A DNA stretch of 50,043 bases from Brevinema andersonii. Lineage in GTDB: Bacteria; Spirochaetota; DYKD01. Positions 9,255 through 22,325 of this stretch are shown one piece after another. The stretch lies in contig DYKD01000017.1 in assembly GCA_020722765.1 (NCBI GenBank), forward strand, positions 1 through 50,043. The letters run 5' to 3'. The notes beneath the pieces are model-generated. The model was not told the origin of the DNA. It searched no databases and saw only the letters and a program-made list of their open reading frames with translations. How positions within the stretch are numbered: position 1 is the stretch's first letter; each line of letters opens with the position of its first letter. Both the position numbers and the translations under genes were made by a program.

Positions 9255-9677
9255 ATGGCAAAGCCTATAACCGGACTAATCAAACTCCAGATTCCAGCTG
9301 GAAAAGCGAACCCTGCTCCTCCTGTAGGTCCTGCACTCGGACAGCATGGCGTCAATATCATGGATTTTTGCAAAAAATTCAACGATAAGACAAAAGCTCA
9401 GGAAGGCATGATTATCCCTGTTGTCATTACAGTCTTTAAGGATAAGACATATACTTTTATAACAAAGACACCTCCTGCTTCTGATCTTATCAAGAAAGCT
9501 CTTAAGCTGGAAAGTGGTTCAAAAGTCCCTAACAAGGATAAAGTAGGAGCTCTTACCAAGGCTCAGCTCGAAGAAATAGCTAAGACAAAGATGTCTGACC
9601 TGAATGCCAATACTGTTGAAGCTGCAATGAATATTATTGCTGGTACAGCCCGTTCCATGGGCGTTGATATCAAGTGA
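9255..9677 (+). CDS. rplK: 50S ribosomal protein L11
   Basis: [34 protein letters not shown]. Confidence 0.98.
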   Translation: MAKPITGLIKLQIPAGKANPAPPVGPALGQHGVNIMDFCKKFNDKTKAQEGMIIPVVITVFKDKTYTFITKTPPASDLIKKALKLESGSKVPNKDKVGALTKAQLEEIAKTKMSDLNANTVEAAMNIIAGTARSMGVDIK

Positions 9678-9694
9678 GTCAAGGAGTATCTCGG

Positions 9695-10375
9695 ATGAAG
9701 AAGAAGGAATATCTTAAGAAAGTTGCTGAAACAATTGATCGCTCAAAAACCTATTCCTTGAATGAAGCGCTCGATATGGTGAAGCAGTTTGCAGTCAAGA
9801 AGTTTGACGAGACTATCCTCGTTTGCTTCAATCTGAATAGCAAACTCAATGAAAGGGTTCGTGGAACTGTAAGTTATCCTCATTCCTTTGGTGCTGAAAA
9901 GAAAGTTCTTGTTTTTGCAAAAGGGGATAAGGCCCTGGAAGCACAGCAGGCGGGTGCCACTTATGTTGGTGATGATGACCTTATTGAAAAGGTCAAAGGT
10001 GGTTGGTTCGATTTCGATGTCGCTATCGCCACTCCTGATATGATGAAAGACGTAGGTAAGTTGGGTGCTACACTCGGTCGTCGTGGGCTTATGCCTAACC
10101 CAAAAGTAGGAACTGTCGCTGTCAATGTGGCAGACGCTGTAAAATCCTACAAGTCCGGTAAACGGGAATTCCGTTCAGAAAAAAACGGTGTTCTTCAGGT
10201 GCCTGTTGGAAAGAAGTCTCAGCCTTCTGAACAGATTGCTGAGAATATTCGTATCCTGACAGGGATTATCATGAAACTAAGACCATCAGATACGAAAGGC
10301 GAATTCATTAAGTCAACGTACTGCCATAGTGCGATGGGGCCTGGTGTCAGGCTCAATCTCAAAGATATTGAATAA
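9695..10375 (+). CDS. rplA: 50S ribosomal protein L1
   Basis: [17 protein letters not shown] 9695 preceded by aaggag preferred over the GTG at 9674. Confidence 0.97.
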   Translation: MKKKEYLKKVAETIDRSKTYSLNEALDMVKQFAVKKFDETILVCFNLNSKLNERVRGTVSYPHSFGAEKKVLVFAKGDKALEAQQAGATYVGDDDLIEKVKGGWFDFDVAIATPDMMKDVGKLGATLGRRGLMPNPKVGTVAVNVADAVKSYKSGKREFRSEKNGVLQVPVGKKSQPSEQIAENIRILTGIIMKLRPSDTKGEFIKSTYCHSAMGPGVRLNLKDIE

Positions 10376-10386
10376 AGAGGTCGAAG

Positions 10387-10911
10387 ATGATTAAGCAATA
10401 CAAGATTGATTCAGTTGCGGATTTGAAACAGAGAATATCACGATATGACAACTACATTTTTACGAACTACCAGGGACTGACGGTAGAAGAGATTCAAGGC
10501 ATCAAGAATAAGTTGCGTGCCCTGAAAATTGAGTACAAGGTTGTCAAGAACACTTTTTTCAGGATTGCTATGAAAGAATCTGGCAAACTTGATATGGATA
10601 AGACTGTTTATGAATATCCTTTGGCTATTGCGATGGCTCCTAAGACAGCGGATATTTCCCAAGCCATCAAGATCATGTATGATTTTATCAAAGAAAAAAA
10701 CAAGCTCGTCATCAAGGATTCCATCATTGATGATAGGATTTTTGATCCTAAACAGTTGGAAGAGATTTCCAAGCTTCCTTCGCGGAATGTCTTGATTGGC
10801 AAGATTGTCGGTCTGATGAAGGCTCCTATCAGTCGCCTCCATCGTGTGCTCCATGGTATGCCACAGAAGTTGATTCTGACCCTTAAAGAAATTGAAAAAA
10901 CAAAAGCATAA
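10387..10911 (+). CDS. rplJ: 50S ribosomal protein L10
   Basis: L10 fold sequence and rplKAJL order. Confidence 0.95.
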   Translation: MIKQYKIDSVADLKQRISRYDNYIFTNYQGLTVEEIQGIKNKLRALKIEYKVVKNTFFRIAMKESGKLDMDKTVYEYPLAIAMAPKTADISQAIKIMYDFIKEKNKLVIKDSIIDDRIFDPKQLEEISKLPSRNVLIGKIVGLMKAPISRLHRVLHGMPQKLILTLKEIEKTKA

Positions 10912-10938
10912 GCTGAAAAAATACACAGGAGGTTTCCA

Positions 10939-11310
10939 ATGACTTCAGCTGAGATGATAGAAAGTATAAAAGCTATGACGGTTCTCGAATTGGCCGATCT
11001 GGTGAAGAAACTTGAAGATGAGTTCGGTGTTGTCGCCGCAGCCCCGGTCGCTATGGCCGCAGCTCCTGCTGCAGGTCCAGCAGCCGCGGATGATGGAAAA
11101 ACTGAGTTCGATGTCATTCTTACTGCCACTGGTGAGAAGAAAATCGATGTGATCAAGGAAGTTCGTGCTATTACAGGTCTTGGCTTGAAAGAAGCGAAAG
11201 ATCTTGTTGAAGCAGGGAACAAGCCTGTCAAAGAGAAAGTTTCTAAAGATGAAGCTGCTGAGATTAAGAAAAAGCTTGAAGCTGTAGGTGCCAAGGTCGA
11301 AGTCAAATAG
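10939..11310 (+). CDS. rplL: 50S ribosomal protein L7/L12
   Basis: Ala-rich hinge, [26 protein letters not shown]. Confidence 0.98.
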   Translation: MTSAEMIESIKAMTVLELADLVKKLEDEFGVVAAAPVAMAAAPAAGPAAADDGKTEFDVILTATGEKKIDVIKEVRAITGLGLKEAKDLVEAGNKPVKEKVSKDEAAEIKKKLEAVGAKVEVK

Positions 11311-11361
11311 TCCTTTGCCCTTGTACCCGTTCCAGGGTTTAATCTTTAGAATGAGGTAGAT

Positions 11362-14300
11362 ATGAAAAAAAAGATTTTTGGGATGAAACGAAAAATCATG
11401 GAAGTCCCAAATTTGATTGAGCTCCTGTATGGTTCTTATACGGAGTTCCTTCAGATGGATGTGGCACCTGAAAAACGTGCTTTGGTGGGTCTTCAGGCCG
11501 TCTTCCATGAGTTCTTTCCCATTATTAGTGCTGATGAAAATGTCATACTTGAATTTATTTCCTATAAACTAGGGGAATCCAAGTATACAGAAGTTGAAGC
11601 TCGTAGTATGGGAAAGACTTTTTCCGCACCCCTTCTGACCACGATCCGTTTGATCTATAAAAAAGACGGTGAAATCAGGGATATACGTGAACAGGAAGTC
11701 TTTTTCGGCGATATTCCTCTGATGACCAAAAGTGGTACTTTCATCTTTAATGGTGCTGAACGGACCATCGTAAGTCAGTTGCACCGTTCCCCAGGCGTCT
11801 TTTTAGGATATGATTCAAAGAAAAACCTCTATTCAGGAAGGCTAATTCCAGATAGGGGGTCTTGGCTTGAATTTGAAATTGATGATAAAGGGATTTTTGG
11901 TGTCAAGATCGATCGTCACAAACGAATCATGGTAACCTCCTTTTTGCGTGCCTTGGGTTTTGAAAAAGATGAGGAAATACTTTCCTCTCTCTTCGAATCA
12001 GAAAAAGTTGAATTTCATTCCAAGCGGGATCTTGATAAGATCATTGGCCGTCGTGTTTTAAAGCAGGTTTTGACTTCAGGTAAGGAGATGCTTCTTGACT
12101 GTGGTGATCTGATTACCCATGATATCGTGGAACAGCTTAAGACCGAGGATTTGAAAGAAATTTATCTTGTCAAACTTGAAGAATTCAAGAATTCTGACCT
12201 CATATTCAGGTCTATAGAACGCAATAGAAAAGATAACCTCATGACAAAGGAGCTTTCTCTTAAGAAGATTTACTCCATACTTCGTCCTGGAGAGCCTGTT
12301 GTTATTGAAAATGCTCTCAAAGAATTTTATAACCTTTTCTTTGATGCTGAAAAATATGATCTTGGTAAAGTAGGAAGATATAACATTAATTCCCGTTTTA
12401 ATTATACAAAAAAAGTTGATTCAAAGGCCTTGATAATGGATGATATCATCCATCTTGTAAGGAATATGATCAAACTTTATAACCAGGATTTGGAACCGGA
12501 TGACATTGATCATTTCAGTAATCGCCGAGTTCGTAGTGTTGGTGAGTTGCTTACGAATCAGCTTAAAGTCGGATTTTCCAGAATGGCTCGTATCATTAAA
12601 GAGCGTATGTCCATTCAGGAGATTGAAACACTGGGACCTCGTGAACTGATCAGTATTAAACCGATTACTTCCGTTTTGAATGAATTTTTCGGGACAAGCC
12701 AACTAAGTCAATTCCTTGATCAGACGAACCCTCTTTCAGAAATTACTCACAAACGTCGTCTCACTTCCCTAGGACCTGGCGGTCTTTCCCGCGATCGTGC
12801 CGGTTATGAGGTTCGTGACGTACATTACACTCATTATGGCCGCGTATGTCCTATTGAAACTCCAGAAGGACCAAATATTGGTCTGATTGTTTCTCTTAGT
12901 ACTTTTGCCAAAGTCAATGAATATGGATTCATCGTTACTCCCTATAGAAAAGTGAATAATGGTCATGTAACGAATGACATCCATTATCTTACTGCTTTTG
13001 ATGAAGAACGTCATGTTATCGCACAGGCAAATGCTGTCTTGGATGAAAAAAATAATTTCGTTGACGTTTTTGTCTCAGCACGTCGTGGAAAGGATTATAT
13101 CCTTTCTTTGAAAGAAGAGATTACTTTCATGGATGTCTCTCCTAAACAGATCATCAGTGTATCTGCTGGACTGATTCCATTTTTGGAACATGATGACGCT
13201 AACCGAGCGCTCATGGGGTCAAACATGCAACGTCAGGCTGTTCCTTTGCTTATCACTGAAGCTCCCATAGTCCAGACGGGTCTGGAAGAGGATGTGGCAC
13301 GGTATTCTGGTGTTGTCGTCACTGCGGAAGAGGATGGCGAAGTCACTTTTGTCGATTCTACTCGGATTGTTACTAAACACGGTTCAAAATCGAAAGAATA
13401 CCTTCTGGAAAAATTTAGAAGGACTAACCAAGGTACATGTTTTAACCAGCGTCCTACTGTACGTGTTGGTGATAAGATTGAAAAAGATGATGTCATTGCT
13501 GATGGTCCAGCCATCGATAAGGGGCATCTTGCTCTTGGCAAAAACCTTCTTGTCGCTTTTCTACCATGGGAAGGTTATAACTATGAGGATGCTATTCTCA
13601 TAAGTGAAAATGTTGTAAAAGAGGATAAGTTTACCTCTGTTCATATTGAAGAATTCGAAGTTGAAGCGCGGGAAACTAAGCTTGGTCCTGAAAAAATAAC
13701 CAGGGATATTCCTAACCTTGGTGAAGATGTTCTTTCCAATTTGGACGAGAATGGGATTATCAGGGTCGGTGCTCATGTCAAGACAAATGATATCCTGATT
13801 GGCAAGGTCACTCCTAAAGGTCAGACAGAACTTACCCCCGAATACAAATTGTTACATTCGATTTTTGGTGAGAAAGTCAAGGAAGTTCGTGACACATCCT
13901 TGAGATTGCCTCATGGAAATGACGGGATTGTCATTGATGTGAAGGTTTACCGCCGTGAAGAAGGTTTTGAACTCCTTCCTGGTGTCGAACAGCTTGTTAA
14001 AGTCTATGTCGCTCAGAAACGGAAATTGCAGGAAGGCGATAAGATGTCCGGTAGACATGGAAATAAAGGTGTTCTTGCAAAAATTCTGCCCGTTGAGGAT
14101 ATGCCTTTTCTCGAAGACGGAACTCCTGTTGAAATTGTTCTTAATCCTTTGGGTGTTCCTTCACGTATGAATATTGGTCAGATTCTGGAAACACAGCTAG
14201 GCTGGGCTGGTAGGGTTCTTGGATTCCATATATCTACTCCTGTGTTCGAGGGCGCCAAGATTGAAGATATCCAAACACTTTCTGAGGAAGCGGGGCTGCC

Positions 14301-14811
14301 AAAAATCGGTAAGAACCAGCTTTTTGATGGCAGGACTGGAGAACCTTTTAAGAATCCAGCAACTGTAGGAATCATGTATGTCCTCAAGCTTAATCATCTT
14401 GTAGAAGATAAGATTCATGCACGTTCAACGGGACCATATTCATTGGTTACTCAGCAACCACTTGGTGGTAAAGCACAGTTTGGTGGTCAGCGTCTTGGAG
14501 AAATGGAAGTGTGGGCATTTGAAGCTTATGGTATGGCACACTCGCTTCAAGAACTCCTCACTGTCAAATCTGATGACATGCTTGGTCGTGCTAAGATTTA
14601 TGAGGCAATCGTTCATAATAGACATTCCTCTTCTCCGGGTATCCCAGAATCTTTCAATGTTCTTATCCAGGAATTAAGAGGTTTGTGCTTAGATATCAAG
14701 ATACTTGATCCAAAAGCCAAAGAAATTGATCTTTACGATGATGATTCCCTCTCAATGTGGGAAGATAAGACAAAGAAAAATGTCAATGTAGATTCCTTTT
14801 TTAAGGTTTGA
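11362..14811 (+). CDS. rpoB: DNA-directed RNA polymerase subunit beta
   Basis: 1149 aa; [32 protein letters not shown] and [13 protein letters not shown] motifs. Confidence 0.99.
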   Translation: MKKKIFGMKRKIMEVPNLIELLYGSYTEFLQMDVAPEKRALVGLQAVFHEFFPIISADENVILEFISYKLGESKYTEVEARSMGKTFSAPLLTTIRLIYKKDGEIRDIREQEVFFGDIPLMTKSGTFIFNGAERTIVSQLHRSPGVFLGYDSKKNLYSGRLIPDRGSWLEFEIDDKGIFGVKIDRHKRIMVTSFLRALGFEKDEEILSSLFESEKVEFHSKRDLDKIIGRRVLKQVLTSGKEMLLDCGDLITHDIVEQLKTEDLKEIYLVKLEEFKNSDLIFRSIERNRKDNLMTKELSLKKIYSILRPGEPVVIENALKEFYNLFFDAEKYDLGKVGRYNINSRFNYTKKVDSKALIMDDIIHLVRNMIKLYNQDLEPDDIDHFSNRRVRSVGELLTNQLKVGFSRMARIIKERMSIQEIETLGPRELISIKPITSVLNEFFGTSQLSQFLDQTNPLSEITHKRRLTSLGPGGLSRDRAGYEVRDVHYTHYGRVCPIETPEGPNIGLIVSLSTFAKVNEYGFIVTPYRKVNNGHVTNDIHYLTAFDEERHVIAQANAVLDEKNNFVDVFVSARRGKDYILSLKEEITFMDVSPKQIISVSAGLIPFLEHDDANRALMGSNMQRQAVPLLITEAPIVQTGLEEDVARYSGVVVTAEEDGEVTFVDSTRIVTKHGSKSKEYLLEKFRRTNQGTCFNQRPTVRVGDKIEKDDVIADGPAIDKGHLALGKNLLVAFLPWEGYNYEDAILISENVVKEDKFTSVHIEEFEVEARETKLGPEKITRDIPNLGEDVLSNLDENGIIRVGAHVKTNDILIGKVTPKGQTELTPEYKLLHSIFGEKVKEVRDTSLRLPHGNDGIVIDVKVYRREEGFELLPGVEQLVKVYVAQKRKLQEGDKMSGRHGNKGVLAKILPVEDMPFLEDGTPVEIVLNPLGVPSRMNIGQILETQLGWAGRVLGFHISTPVFEGAKIEDIQTLSEEAGLPKIGKNQLFDGRTGEPFKNPATVGIMYVLKLNHLVEDKIHARSTGPYSLVTQQPLGGKAQFGGQRLGEMEVWAFEAYGMAHSLQELLTVKSDDMLGRAKIYEAIVHNRHSSSPGIPESFNVLIQELRGLCLDIKILDPKAKEIDLYDDDSLSMWEDKTKKNVNVDSFFKV

Positions 14812-14835
14812 TTTTAAAAGAAGGTAAGGTAGACA

Positions 14836-17800
14836 ATGAGTTCTTTAAAAGATCTCGCTTCCATAAAGATTGAACTTGCTTCTCCAGAACGTATCCGTGA
14901 GCTTTCTCATGGTGAAGTCAAGAAGCCTGAAACCATCAATTACCGGACTTTGAAACCGGAAAGGGATGGCTTATTCTGTGAGCGTATTTTTGGTACGACC
15001 AAAGAATGGGAATGTTCCTGTGGAAAGTACAAGGGAATGCGCTATAAAGGTGTTGTCTGTGACCGTTGTGGTGTGGAAGTCTCACATTTCAAGGTTCGCA
15101 GAGAACGTATGGGTCATATTGAATTAGCTACATCTATTGCTCATACCTGGTACTATAACAATGTTCCATCCCGGATAGGTATGCTTCTGAATGTCAGTAT
15201 CAACAACATAAAGAGCATTCTTTATTATGAACGTCTGATTGTTTTGGATGTCAATGAACAAGCCATCAAGGATGTTGATCCTTTCCTGTTATCCTTTATA
15301 AAGGAAGAGATCAAGCCTCTCTCTATTTTTACAGAAGATGAGTTTAATCTGATTCTGAAAACCATGATTACTGAACTTTTTATAAAGAAGTATCCTGATG
15401 AATATAATAAGTTCATGGCAGAATCACAGGAAAACTTGAAGGATGCCAAGAAGAACCTTTTTAACAAGCATATTGATGAATACTATGATATAACTGAAAA
15501 GCTGGTCAATGATATTAACAGAGAAGATGATGATAAGCGTGATGTTGGTGTCAGGATTGGTATGGGTGGCAAAACCATCAAGGAATTGTTGGCAAAACAG
15601 GATCTCCAGAAGGTTTCATCCGAACTGCGTATTGTCATGAAAGAGAAAGGAAAGAAAGTAGATAAGAGGATTATCAAACGCCTTGAGATTATCGAAAATT
15701 TCATGAAGTCTGGCGCTAAAGCGGAATGGATGATTCTGGATGTTCTTCCGGTAATCCCACCAGAACTCCGCCCTATGGTTGAGTTGGATGGAGGACGTTT
15801 TGCTACTTCTGATCTCAACGATCTTTATCGTCGTGTTATAAACAGGAACAACAGGCTTAAACGTCTTATCACACTTAGAGCTCCTGGTATTATTATTCGT
15901 AATGAAAAGAGGATGTTGCAGGAATCTGTTGATGCTTTGCTTGACAATTCACGTAGAAAACGAGTTGAAAAACGTTCTGGGAACAGACCTTTAAAATCTT
16001 TAAGTGACATGTTGCGTGGAAAACAGGGACGTTTTAGACAGAACCTTTTGGGGAAACGTGTTGATTATTCCGGTCGTTCAGTGATCATTGTTGGTCCAGA
16101 ATTAAAACTTCATCAGTGTGGCCTTCCTAAGAAAATGGCTTTGGAACTTTTTAAGCCTTTCCTTATCAATGATCTCATGGCGAAAGATGAAAGTCTTCAC
16201 ATAAAGAGTGCTAAAACGAAAATAGAGAAAGAAGACGCGGATGTCTTGGAATCATTGGAAAAGGTTGTCAAGAATCATCCTGTTTTTCTTAATCGTGCTC
16301 CCACCTTGCATAGGTTGGGTATACAGGCTTTTGAACCTGTTTTAATTGATGGAAAGGCGATTCGTCTTCATCCTCTTGTCTGCCGTGCTTTTAATGCGGA
16401 TTTTGATGGTGACCAAATGGCTGTTCATGTGCCTCTTTCAGTAGAAGCCCAGATAGAAGCATGGAATCTTATGCTTTCTGCCAAAAATATCCTTCTTCCA
16501 GCTAATGGGAAACCTGTTGTGGTCCCTTCGCAGGATATTGTTCTCGGAATAAATTATCTAACCAAGATAAAACCGGGATCCAAAGGTGAGAATAAGAGGT
16601 TTTCAAATAGCGAGGAAGCGCAACTGGCATATGAAAATAACGTAATTGAACTGCAGTCAAACATTTACATACGTGAAATCGAATCTAAGAATATAAGAAA
16701 TATCGAGACTTCCTTAGGTCGTGTTATTTTCAATGAAGCTCTTCCCAATGATTATGAGTATATCAATGATGTTATCAATGTAAAAAAGCTTAGCCGTATC
16801 ATTGCCGATATTAACCATAAATTTTTAACGTCTGTTACTGTGGAAGCGTTGGATAGTATCAAGTCAACTGGTTTCAAATATGCGACACTTTTTGCTCCCA
16901 GTATTGGATTGGAAGATATCATTATTCCAAAGGAAAAATATAAGATTGTAGAAGATACGCAAAAAGAAGTGAACAATATTACCAAGATGCATCTACGTGG
17001 ATTTATAACTAATAAAGAAAAGTCAAATCAGGTAATTGACCGTTGGAATGAAGCTAATGAACGTATTACGGATGTCATGTTTGATAAGTTACAAAAAGAC
17101 CGTGATGGGTTTAACCCAATCTATATGATGGCTGAATCTGGTGCTCGCGGTAGTAAATTGCAGATACGTCAGCTTGCTGGAATGCGAGGTCTGATGGCTA
17201 AACCATCAGGTGAAATCATTGAACTTCCTATTACATCCAATTTCCGAGAAGGGCTTACTGTTCTTGAATACTTCATTTCCACTCATGGTGCAAGAAAAGG
17301 TCTTTCTGATACAGCTCTTAAGACTGCTGATGCCGGTTACCTCACACGTAGGCTTGTCGATGTTTCTCAAAATGTGATGGTCACTGAAGTTGATTGTCAT
17401 ACAATTAACGGGATTACTGTTACAGCGATAAAAGACGGTGAAGATGAGCTGAAAAGCTTGAAAGAACGAATTATAGGAAGAGTCAGTCTTGAGAATATTT
17501 ATCATCCAAACACTCAGGAAATTATTGTACATTCAAATGAGGAAATTGTCGAAGAGACTGCTGAGATTATTGAAAAAGTTGGTCTGGACAGGATTAAAAT
17601 CAGGTCTGTACTGACCTGTGAAACAAAAAATGGTGTCTGTAGCAAGTGTTTTGGTCGGGATTTGTCTACGAATAAGCTTGTTGAAACTGGTGAGGCTGTA
17701 GGGATCATTGCTGCACAGTCAATAGGACAGCCTGGAACCCAGCTTACAATGAGAACTTTCCATATTGGTGGTACAGCAAGCGCAGAAAAGTCTGACAGGT

Positions 17801-19278
17801 ATATCAAGGTGAAACATCCTACATATATAACAAAAACACCTACAAAAATTGTCAAGACTGAGGATGGCAAGAGAGTTGTATCCCGTCGTGATGAACTGGT
17901 TGTTCAGAATGTCTTTTATATTTGGGAAAAGAAAGAGCTCGATCATGTCATGGTCGAAATTAACAAGAAAAACCAGCCTGGAACCGTCATTGGTAAAATC
18001 AAAAATAAGAATGTCACGGTTAATAAGGTGAGTTTTCTGAAAGAGATTGATGATAAGCTTGTACTCGTTGGTGAAAAGAAATTTTACAGGTTAAAAATCG
18101 GCACCATTTTGTATTGTGTAGAAGGTGAACTTGTTGTGCCCACAAAAGAGGAAGGCGAAAAAATCCTTGTTGAGTTTGATCCTTTCAATGAGACGATTGT
18201 TACGGAACATTCTGGTATTGTCAAGTTCAAGGATATCATTCCTGGGGAAACGCTGAAAGAAGATAAAGAAGAGAATTCTGATAACATAAATTTTGTCGTT
18301 GTTAAGAGCAAGAACAAGTCAGAGCAATATCAGCCACGTATCACAATTGTTCGGCATGATAAACACGGAGAAGAAAATTATATCATCTCTTATGGTAGTC
18401 TTCTTAATGTCACAGATGGACAGGAAGTCAAGCCTGGTGATAAACTTGTCAAGATTCCTGAAACCCTCTCAAAGACAAAAGATATTACTGGAGGCTTGCC
18501 TCGCGTCGCCGAATTGTTTGAAGGAAGACGCCCCAAAGATTGCGCTGTACTTTCTGAAATTGATGGCGAAGTCGCTTTTGGCGGCATTGTCAAAGGTAAA
18601 CGTGAGATTGTTGTTACAGATGAGCATGGGGGATCCAAGAAGTACCTGATTCCGCTGGGCAAGATGCTCACCGTACAAGATGGAGATTTCGTCCGTGCAG
18701 GAGACCCTCTCGATGTTGGTCCAAGTGATCCACATGATATTTTAAGGATTCGTGGTGAACAGGAATTGCAACAATACCTTATCAATGAGATACAGGAGGT
18801 TTATCTCCTTCAGGATGTTGATATCAATGACAAGCATATTGAAGTCATGATACGCCAGATGTTGTCAAAAGTAGAGATAACTGACGTTGGAGATACTGAC
18901 CTTTTCATAGGTGAATTTGTTGATAAGTTTGTTTTCCGTGAAGAGAACCAGAAAGTTGTCAAGAACGGTGGCAAACCAGCGACAGGTCGTGTAACCTTGT
19001 TAGGTATAACAAAAGCTTCCCTCTCAACAGACAGTTTCCTTTCTGCTGCATCTTTCCAGGAAACAACCAAGGTTTTGACTGATGCTGCTATTAAAGGAAA
19101 GGAAGATAAGCTTGAAGGTCTTAAGGAAAATATCATTATTGGTAATCTTATCCCTTCCGGTTCTGGTAACAAGATTTATAACAGGAACATTAATATTGAG
19201 CAAATTCAAGGTCCAGTACAAGAACCTGAAGTCGTTGCAGAGACTGTTGTCCCTATTGAGACTCAGGATGAAGAATAA
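14836..19278 (+). CDS. rpoC: DNA-directed RNA polymerase subunit beta'
   Basis: 1480 aa; [12 protein letters not shown] catalytic motif, N-terminal zinc ribbon [20 protein letters not shown]. Confidence 0.99.
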   Translation: MSSLKDLASIKIELASPERIRELSHGEVKKPETINYRTLKPERDGLFCERIFGTTKEWECSCGKYKGMRYKGVVCDRCGVEVSHFKVRRERMGHIELATSIAHTWYYNNVPSRIGMLLNVSINNIKSILYYERLIVLDVNEQAIKDVDPFLLSFIKEEIKPLSIFTEDEFNLILKTMITELFIKKYPDEYNKFMAESQENLKDAKKNLFNKHIDEYYDITEKLVNDINREDDDKRDVGVRIGMGGKTIKELLAKQDLQKVSSELRIVMKEKGKKVDKRIIKRLEIIENFMKSGAKAEWMILDVLPVIPPELRPMVELDGGRFATSDLNDLYRRVINRNNRLKRLITLRAPGIIIRNEKRMLQESVDALLDNSRRKRVEKRSGNRPLKSLSDMLRGKQGRFRQNLLGKRVDYSGRSVIIVGPELKLHQCGLPKKMALELFKPFLINDLMAKDESLHIKSAKTKIEKEDADVLESLEKVVKNHPVFLNRAPTLHRLGIQAFEPVLIDGKAIRLHPLVCRAFNADFDGDQMAVHVPLSVEAQIEAWNLMLSAKNILLPANGKPVVVPSQDIVLGINYLTKIKPGSKGENKRFSNSEEAQLAYENNVIELQSNIYIREIESKNIRNIETSLGRVIFNEALPNDYEYINDVINVKKLSRIIADINHKFLTSVTVEALDSIKSTGFKYATLFAPSIGLEDIIIPKEKYKIVEDTQKEVNNITKMHLRGFITNKEKSNQVIDRWNEANERITDVMFDKLQKDRDGFNPIYMMAESGARGSKLQIRQLAGMRGLMAKPSGEIIELPITSNFREGLTVLEYFISTHGARKGLSDTALKTADAGYLTRRLVDVSQNVMVTEVDCHTINGITVTAIKDGEDELKSLKERIIGRVSLENIYHPNTQEIIVHSNEEIVEETAEIIEKVGLDRIKIRSVLTCETKNGVCSKCFGRDLSTNKLVETGEAVGIIAAQSIGQPGTQLTMRTFHIGGTASAEKSDRYIKVKHPTYITKTPTKIVKTEDGKRVVSRRDELVVQNVFYIWEKKELDHVMVEINKKNQPGTVIGKIKNKNVTVNKVSFLKEIDDKLVLVGEKKFYRLKIGTILYCVEGELVVPTKEEGEKILVEFDPFNETIVTEHSGIVKFKDIIPGETLKEDKEENSDNINFVVVKSKNKSEQYQPRITIVRHDKHGEENYIISYGSLLNVTDGQEVKPGDKLVKIPETLSKTKDITGGLPRVAELFEGRRPKDCAVLSEIDGEVAFGGIVKGKREIVVTDEHGGSKKYLIPLGKMLTVQDGDFVRAGDPLDVGPSDPHDILRIRGEQELQQYLINEIQEVYLLQDVDINDKHIEVMIRQMLSKVEITDVGDTDLFIGEFVDKFVFREENQKVVKNGGKPATGRVTLLGITKASLSTDSFLSAASFQETTKVLTDAAIKGKEDKLEGLKENIIIGNLIPSGSGNKIYNRNINIEQIQGPVQEPEVVAETVVPIETQDEE

Positions 19279-19313
19279 TAGAATCGAATATGCCTAGGAG
19301 GTCATGATTTTAA

Positions 19314-19688
19314 ATGCCTACGATTAACCAGTTGATTAGAAAGAACCGTGATAAGGTTCTTAACAAGAGCAAGGCTCCTGCCTTGAAGAATTGTCCACAA
19401 AGAAGAGGTGTATGTACTCGTGTCATGACATTTACACCAAAGAAACCGAACTCGGCCCTGAGAAAAGTAGCGCGCGTCAGGCTTACACATGGTATTGAAA
19501 TTACATCATACATCCCAGGTATTGGTCACAATCTTCAAGAGCATTCGGTTGTCCTTGTACGAGGCGGACGTGTAAAGGATCTTCCAGGTGTCCGTTATCA
19601 TATCGTACGTGGTGCACTCGATTCTCTCGGTGTTGCAGATCGTAAGAAGAGTCGTTCGAAATACGGCGCTAAGAAACCAAAGGCATAA
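19314..19688 (+). CDS. rpsL: 30S ribosomal protein S12
   Basis: [20 protein letters not shown]...GVRYHIVRG. Confidence 0.99.
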   Translation: MPTINQLIRKNRDKVLNKSKAPALKNCPQRRGVCTRVMTFTPKKPNSALRKVARVRLTHGIEITSYIPGIGHNLQEHSVVLVRGGRVKDLPGVRYHIVRGALDSLGVADRKKSRSKYGAKKPKA

Positions 19689-19699
19689 GGAGTAGAAAC

Positions 19700-20170
19700 G
19701 TGTCAAGAAAAGGTTCAAGTGTAAAAAGACCCATCGTCCCTGATTATAAGTTCAACAGCCCTGTTGTTACCCGTTTTGTCAATAAGCTCATGCTTGACGG
19801 TAAGAAAGGAATTGCTGAAAGGATTTTTTATAATGCTCTCAATATGGCTAAAGAAAAGCTTAAGCGAGATGAAATGGAAATCATTGATCAGGCTATTCGC
19901 AATGCGGCTCCAGATCTCGAAGTGAAATCACGGCGTGTCGGTGGTGCAACCTACCAGGTCCCAATCGAGGTTACTCCTGAACGAAAAGCCATCATTGCCA
20001 TCAAATGGCTTATTGAATTTGCACGTGCACGAAAAGGTCAGCCGATGGATCAGAAACTTTCTGCAGAAATTATGGATGCTTTCAACAACACGGGTTCAGC
20101 TATAAAGAAAAAAGATGATACTCATAAGATGGCCGAAGCAAATAAGGCTTTTGCTCATTACCGCTGGTAA
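19700..20170 (+). CDS. rpsG: 30S ribosomal protein S7
   Basis: S7 motifs (VKSRRVGGATYQVPIEV); GTG start. Confidence 0.98.
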   Translation: MSRKGSSVKRPIVPDYKFNSPVVTRFVNKLMLDGKKGIAERIFYNALNMAKEKLKRDEMEIIDQAIRNAAPDLEVKSRRVGGATYQVPIEVTPERKAIIAIKWLIEFARARKGQPMDQKLSAEIMDAFNNTGSAIKKKDDTHKMAEANKAFAHYRW

Positions 20171-20185
20171 TCAGCTGATTTTGTC

Positions 20186-22273
20186 ATGAAGGAGGCATTG
20201 AAAACCGATAAAAAATCGGTACGCAATATTGGCATAGTTGCGCATATCGATGCTGGTAAAACTACCACATCAGAACGTATCCTTTTTTACACTGGCAAGA
20301 CATATAAAGTAGGCGAGGTTCATGAAGGTAATACTGAAATGGACTGGATGGATCAGGAAAAAGAACGCGGTATTACCATAACCAGCGCAGCTACTGTCTG
20401 TCTTTGGAAAAAGCATAGGATCAACCTTATTGATACTCCTGGACATGTCGATTTCACTGCTGAAGTCGAACGTTCCTTGCGTGTTCTTGATGGTTGTGTT
20501 GTTGTGTTCTGTGGAGTTTCTGGTGTTGAACCACAATCTGAAAATGTTTGGTCTCAAGCTGATAAATATCATGTCCCGCGTCTGGCTTTTATCAATAAGA
20601 TGGACAGGATTGGTGCGGATTTTGACAGGGTTCTATCCATGATGCATGATCGCCTTTCAGGTAAGCATCTTCCGATTCAATATCCGATAGGTATTGAATC
20701 AGGATTTCAAGGTATAGTAGATCTTGTTGAAAATAAGGCTTATCTCTGGTCTAAAGAGAACTTTGGTTCTGAATTTTTTGAAGCTGAAATTCCAGAAGAA
20801 CTCCAGGATAAGGTGAAAAAAGCACGTTCTCATTTGATTGATTCCATTGTTGAATATGATGATGCGATGTTAGAGAAATACTTGAATGAACATTCACTGT
20901 CTGTTGATGAGATTAAAAGCCTTATTAGGAAGGGATGTCTGAATGACAAACTTGTTCCTGTTCTTTGTGGAAGTGCTTTTAAGAATGTCGGTGTCCAGAA
21001 ACTGCTGGACGGTGTTCTTGACTATTTACCTTCCCCTTTGGATGTAGAGAAGTTTGATGTCCTTTCAAAGGAAGATGGAAAAAAAGAACAGTGGGTGGCA
21101 TCAGATACCAAAAATGGTTTTATGGCTTTGGCTTTTAAAGTTGCTGCTGATCCGCATGTGGGTAAACTGGTATATTTAAAAGTCTATTCAGGTCAATTGA
21201 ATGTAGGTGATCAGCTCTATAATGTCAATAAGGACAAAAAGGAGAGGGTTACAAAAATCCTGCAGATGCATGCGAATAAACGTGAAGAAATTGATTCAGC
21301 TGAATATGGCGATATTATTGCGGTTGCAGGCCCTAAACAGACAATTACGGGCGAAACACTGACTGGGAAACGGAGTCCCTTTCTTTTAGAAACGATGATT
21401 TTCCCTACTCCTGTGATTTCTGTGGCTATTGAACCGAAAAGCAAGGCTGATGAAGAGAAGCTTTTTGAAACCTTGAATGTCTTATCTGAAGAAGACCCGA
21501 CATTCAAGATTGATAATAACAAGGAGACTGGGCAGACCATTATGTCTGGCATGGGCGAGTTGCACCTGGATATCTTGACAACAAGAATGATCAGGGAATT
21601 CAAGGTCAATGCAAATATTGGAAAACCGCAGGTTACGTATAAGGAATCCCTCGTTTCAGAATCAGACGGACATGGTCGTTATGAAAAGGATTTACAAGGA
21701 CATGGACAGTTTGGTGAAGTTCTTATAAGATTAAAACCAGGAAAAACACCAGGAACTGTTGGTTTTCGTTCCCTAGTATCTGATGATGTTATCCCGAAAC
21801 ACTTTGTTCGAAGTGTTGAGGAAGGTGTTAGGGATAGTCTTAAATCTGGCTCTTTAGCTGGTTATGAGATTATTACTGTTGATGTTGAACTTGTAGGTGG
21901 AAGTTATCATCCTACAGATTCATCTGATATTGCCTTTAGGATTGCTTCGAGTATGGCTGTTGATGATGCCTTAAAAAAGGCTAAATCAGTCTTGCTTGAA
22001 CCTATGATGACGACTGAAGTCATCGTTCCTGAAGAGTTTGTTGGAGAGGTCATTTCTGATTTAAATGCCAGACGATCAAGAATAACGGCCATTGCTGATT
22101 TTGTGGCAGGTCGCCAGAAAGTTGTAAAAGCAGATGTTCCGTTGTCTGAGATGTTCGGTTATTCAACGGTATTAAGATCCCTTTCGCAAGGACGTGCGAC
22201 TTATAGCATGCAGTTTGCCTGCTATAACAGGGTTTCGGATTCTGTTGAAAAACGTATTTTAGGTATTGGTTAA
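20186..22273 (+). CDS. fusA: Elongation factor G
   Basis: [36 protein letters not shown], canonical switch [13 protein letters not shown]. Confidence 0.97.
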   Translation: MKEALKTDKKSVRNIGIVAHIDAGKTTTSERILFYTGKTYKVGEVHEGNTEMDWMDQEKERGITITSAATVCLWKKHRINLIDTPGHVDFTAEVERSLRVLDGCVVVFCGVSGVEPQSENVWSQADKYHVPRLAFINKMDRIGADFDRVLSMMHDRLSGKHLPIQYPIGIESGFQGIVDLVENKAYLWSKENFGSEFFEAEIPEELQDKVKKARSHLIDSIVEYDDAMLEKYLNEHSLSVDEIKSLIRKGCLNDKLVPVLCGSAFKNVGVQKLLDGVLDYLPSPLDVEKFDVLSKEDGKKEQWVASDTKNGFMALAFKVAADPHVGKLVYLKVYSGQLNVGDQLYNVNKDKKERVTKILQMHANKREEIDSAEYGDIIAVAGPKQTITGETLTGKRSPFLLETMIFPTPVISVAIEPKSKADEEKLFETLNVLSEEDPTFKIDNNKETGQTIMSGMGELHLDILTTRMIREFKVNANIGKPQVTYKESLVSESDGHGRYEKDLQGHGQFGEVLIRLKPGKTPGTVGFRSLVSDDVIPKHFVRSVEEGVRDSLKSGSLAGYEIITVDVELVGGSYHPTDSSDIAFRIASSMAVDDALKKAKSVLLEPMMTTEVIVPEEFVGEVISDLNARRSRITAIADFVAGRQKVVKADVPLSEMFGYSTVLRSLSQGRATYSMQFACYNRVSDSVEKRILGIG

Positions 22274-22325
22274 GTGTTTACATATATTTCGAAAAAAAAA
22301 TTAAAAGCCCGTAAGGAGGAAGACG

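Noticed and set aside
9674-9694. GTG start for rplA
   Set aside because: ATG at 9695 follows aaggag and gives the conventional MKKKEYLKK start.
9223-10386. Autoregulatory L1 or L10 leader RNA
   Set aside because: Intergenic gaps before rplK and rplJ are only about 10-30 nt, too short for the known leader structures.
10608-11306. 232-aa minus-strand ORF antisense to rplJ/rplL
   Set aside because: Low-complexity Ala/Ser/Thr-rich mirror of the highly conserved rplL reading frame; no RBS or homology.
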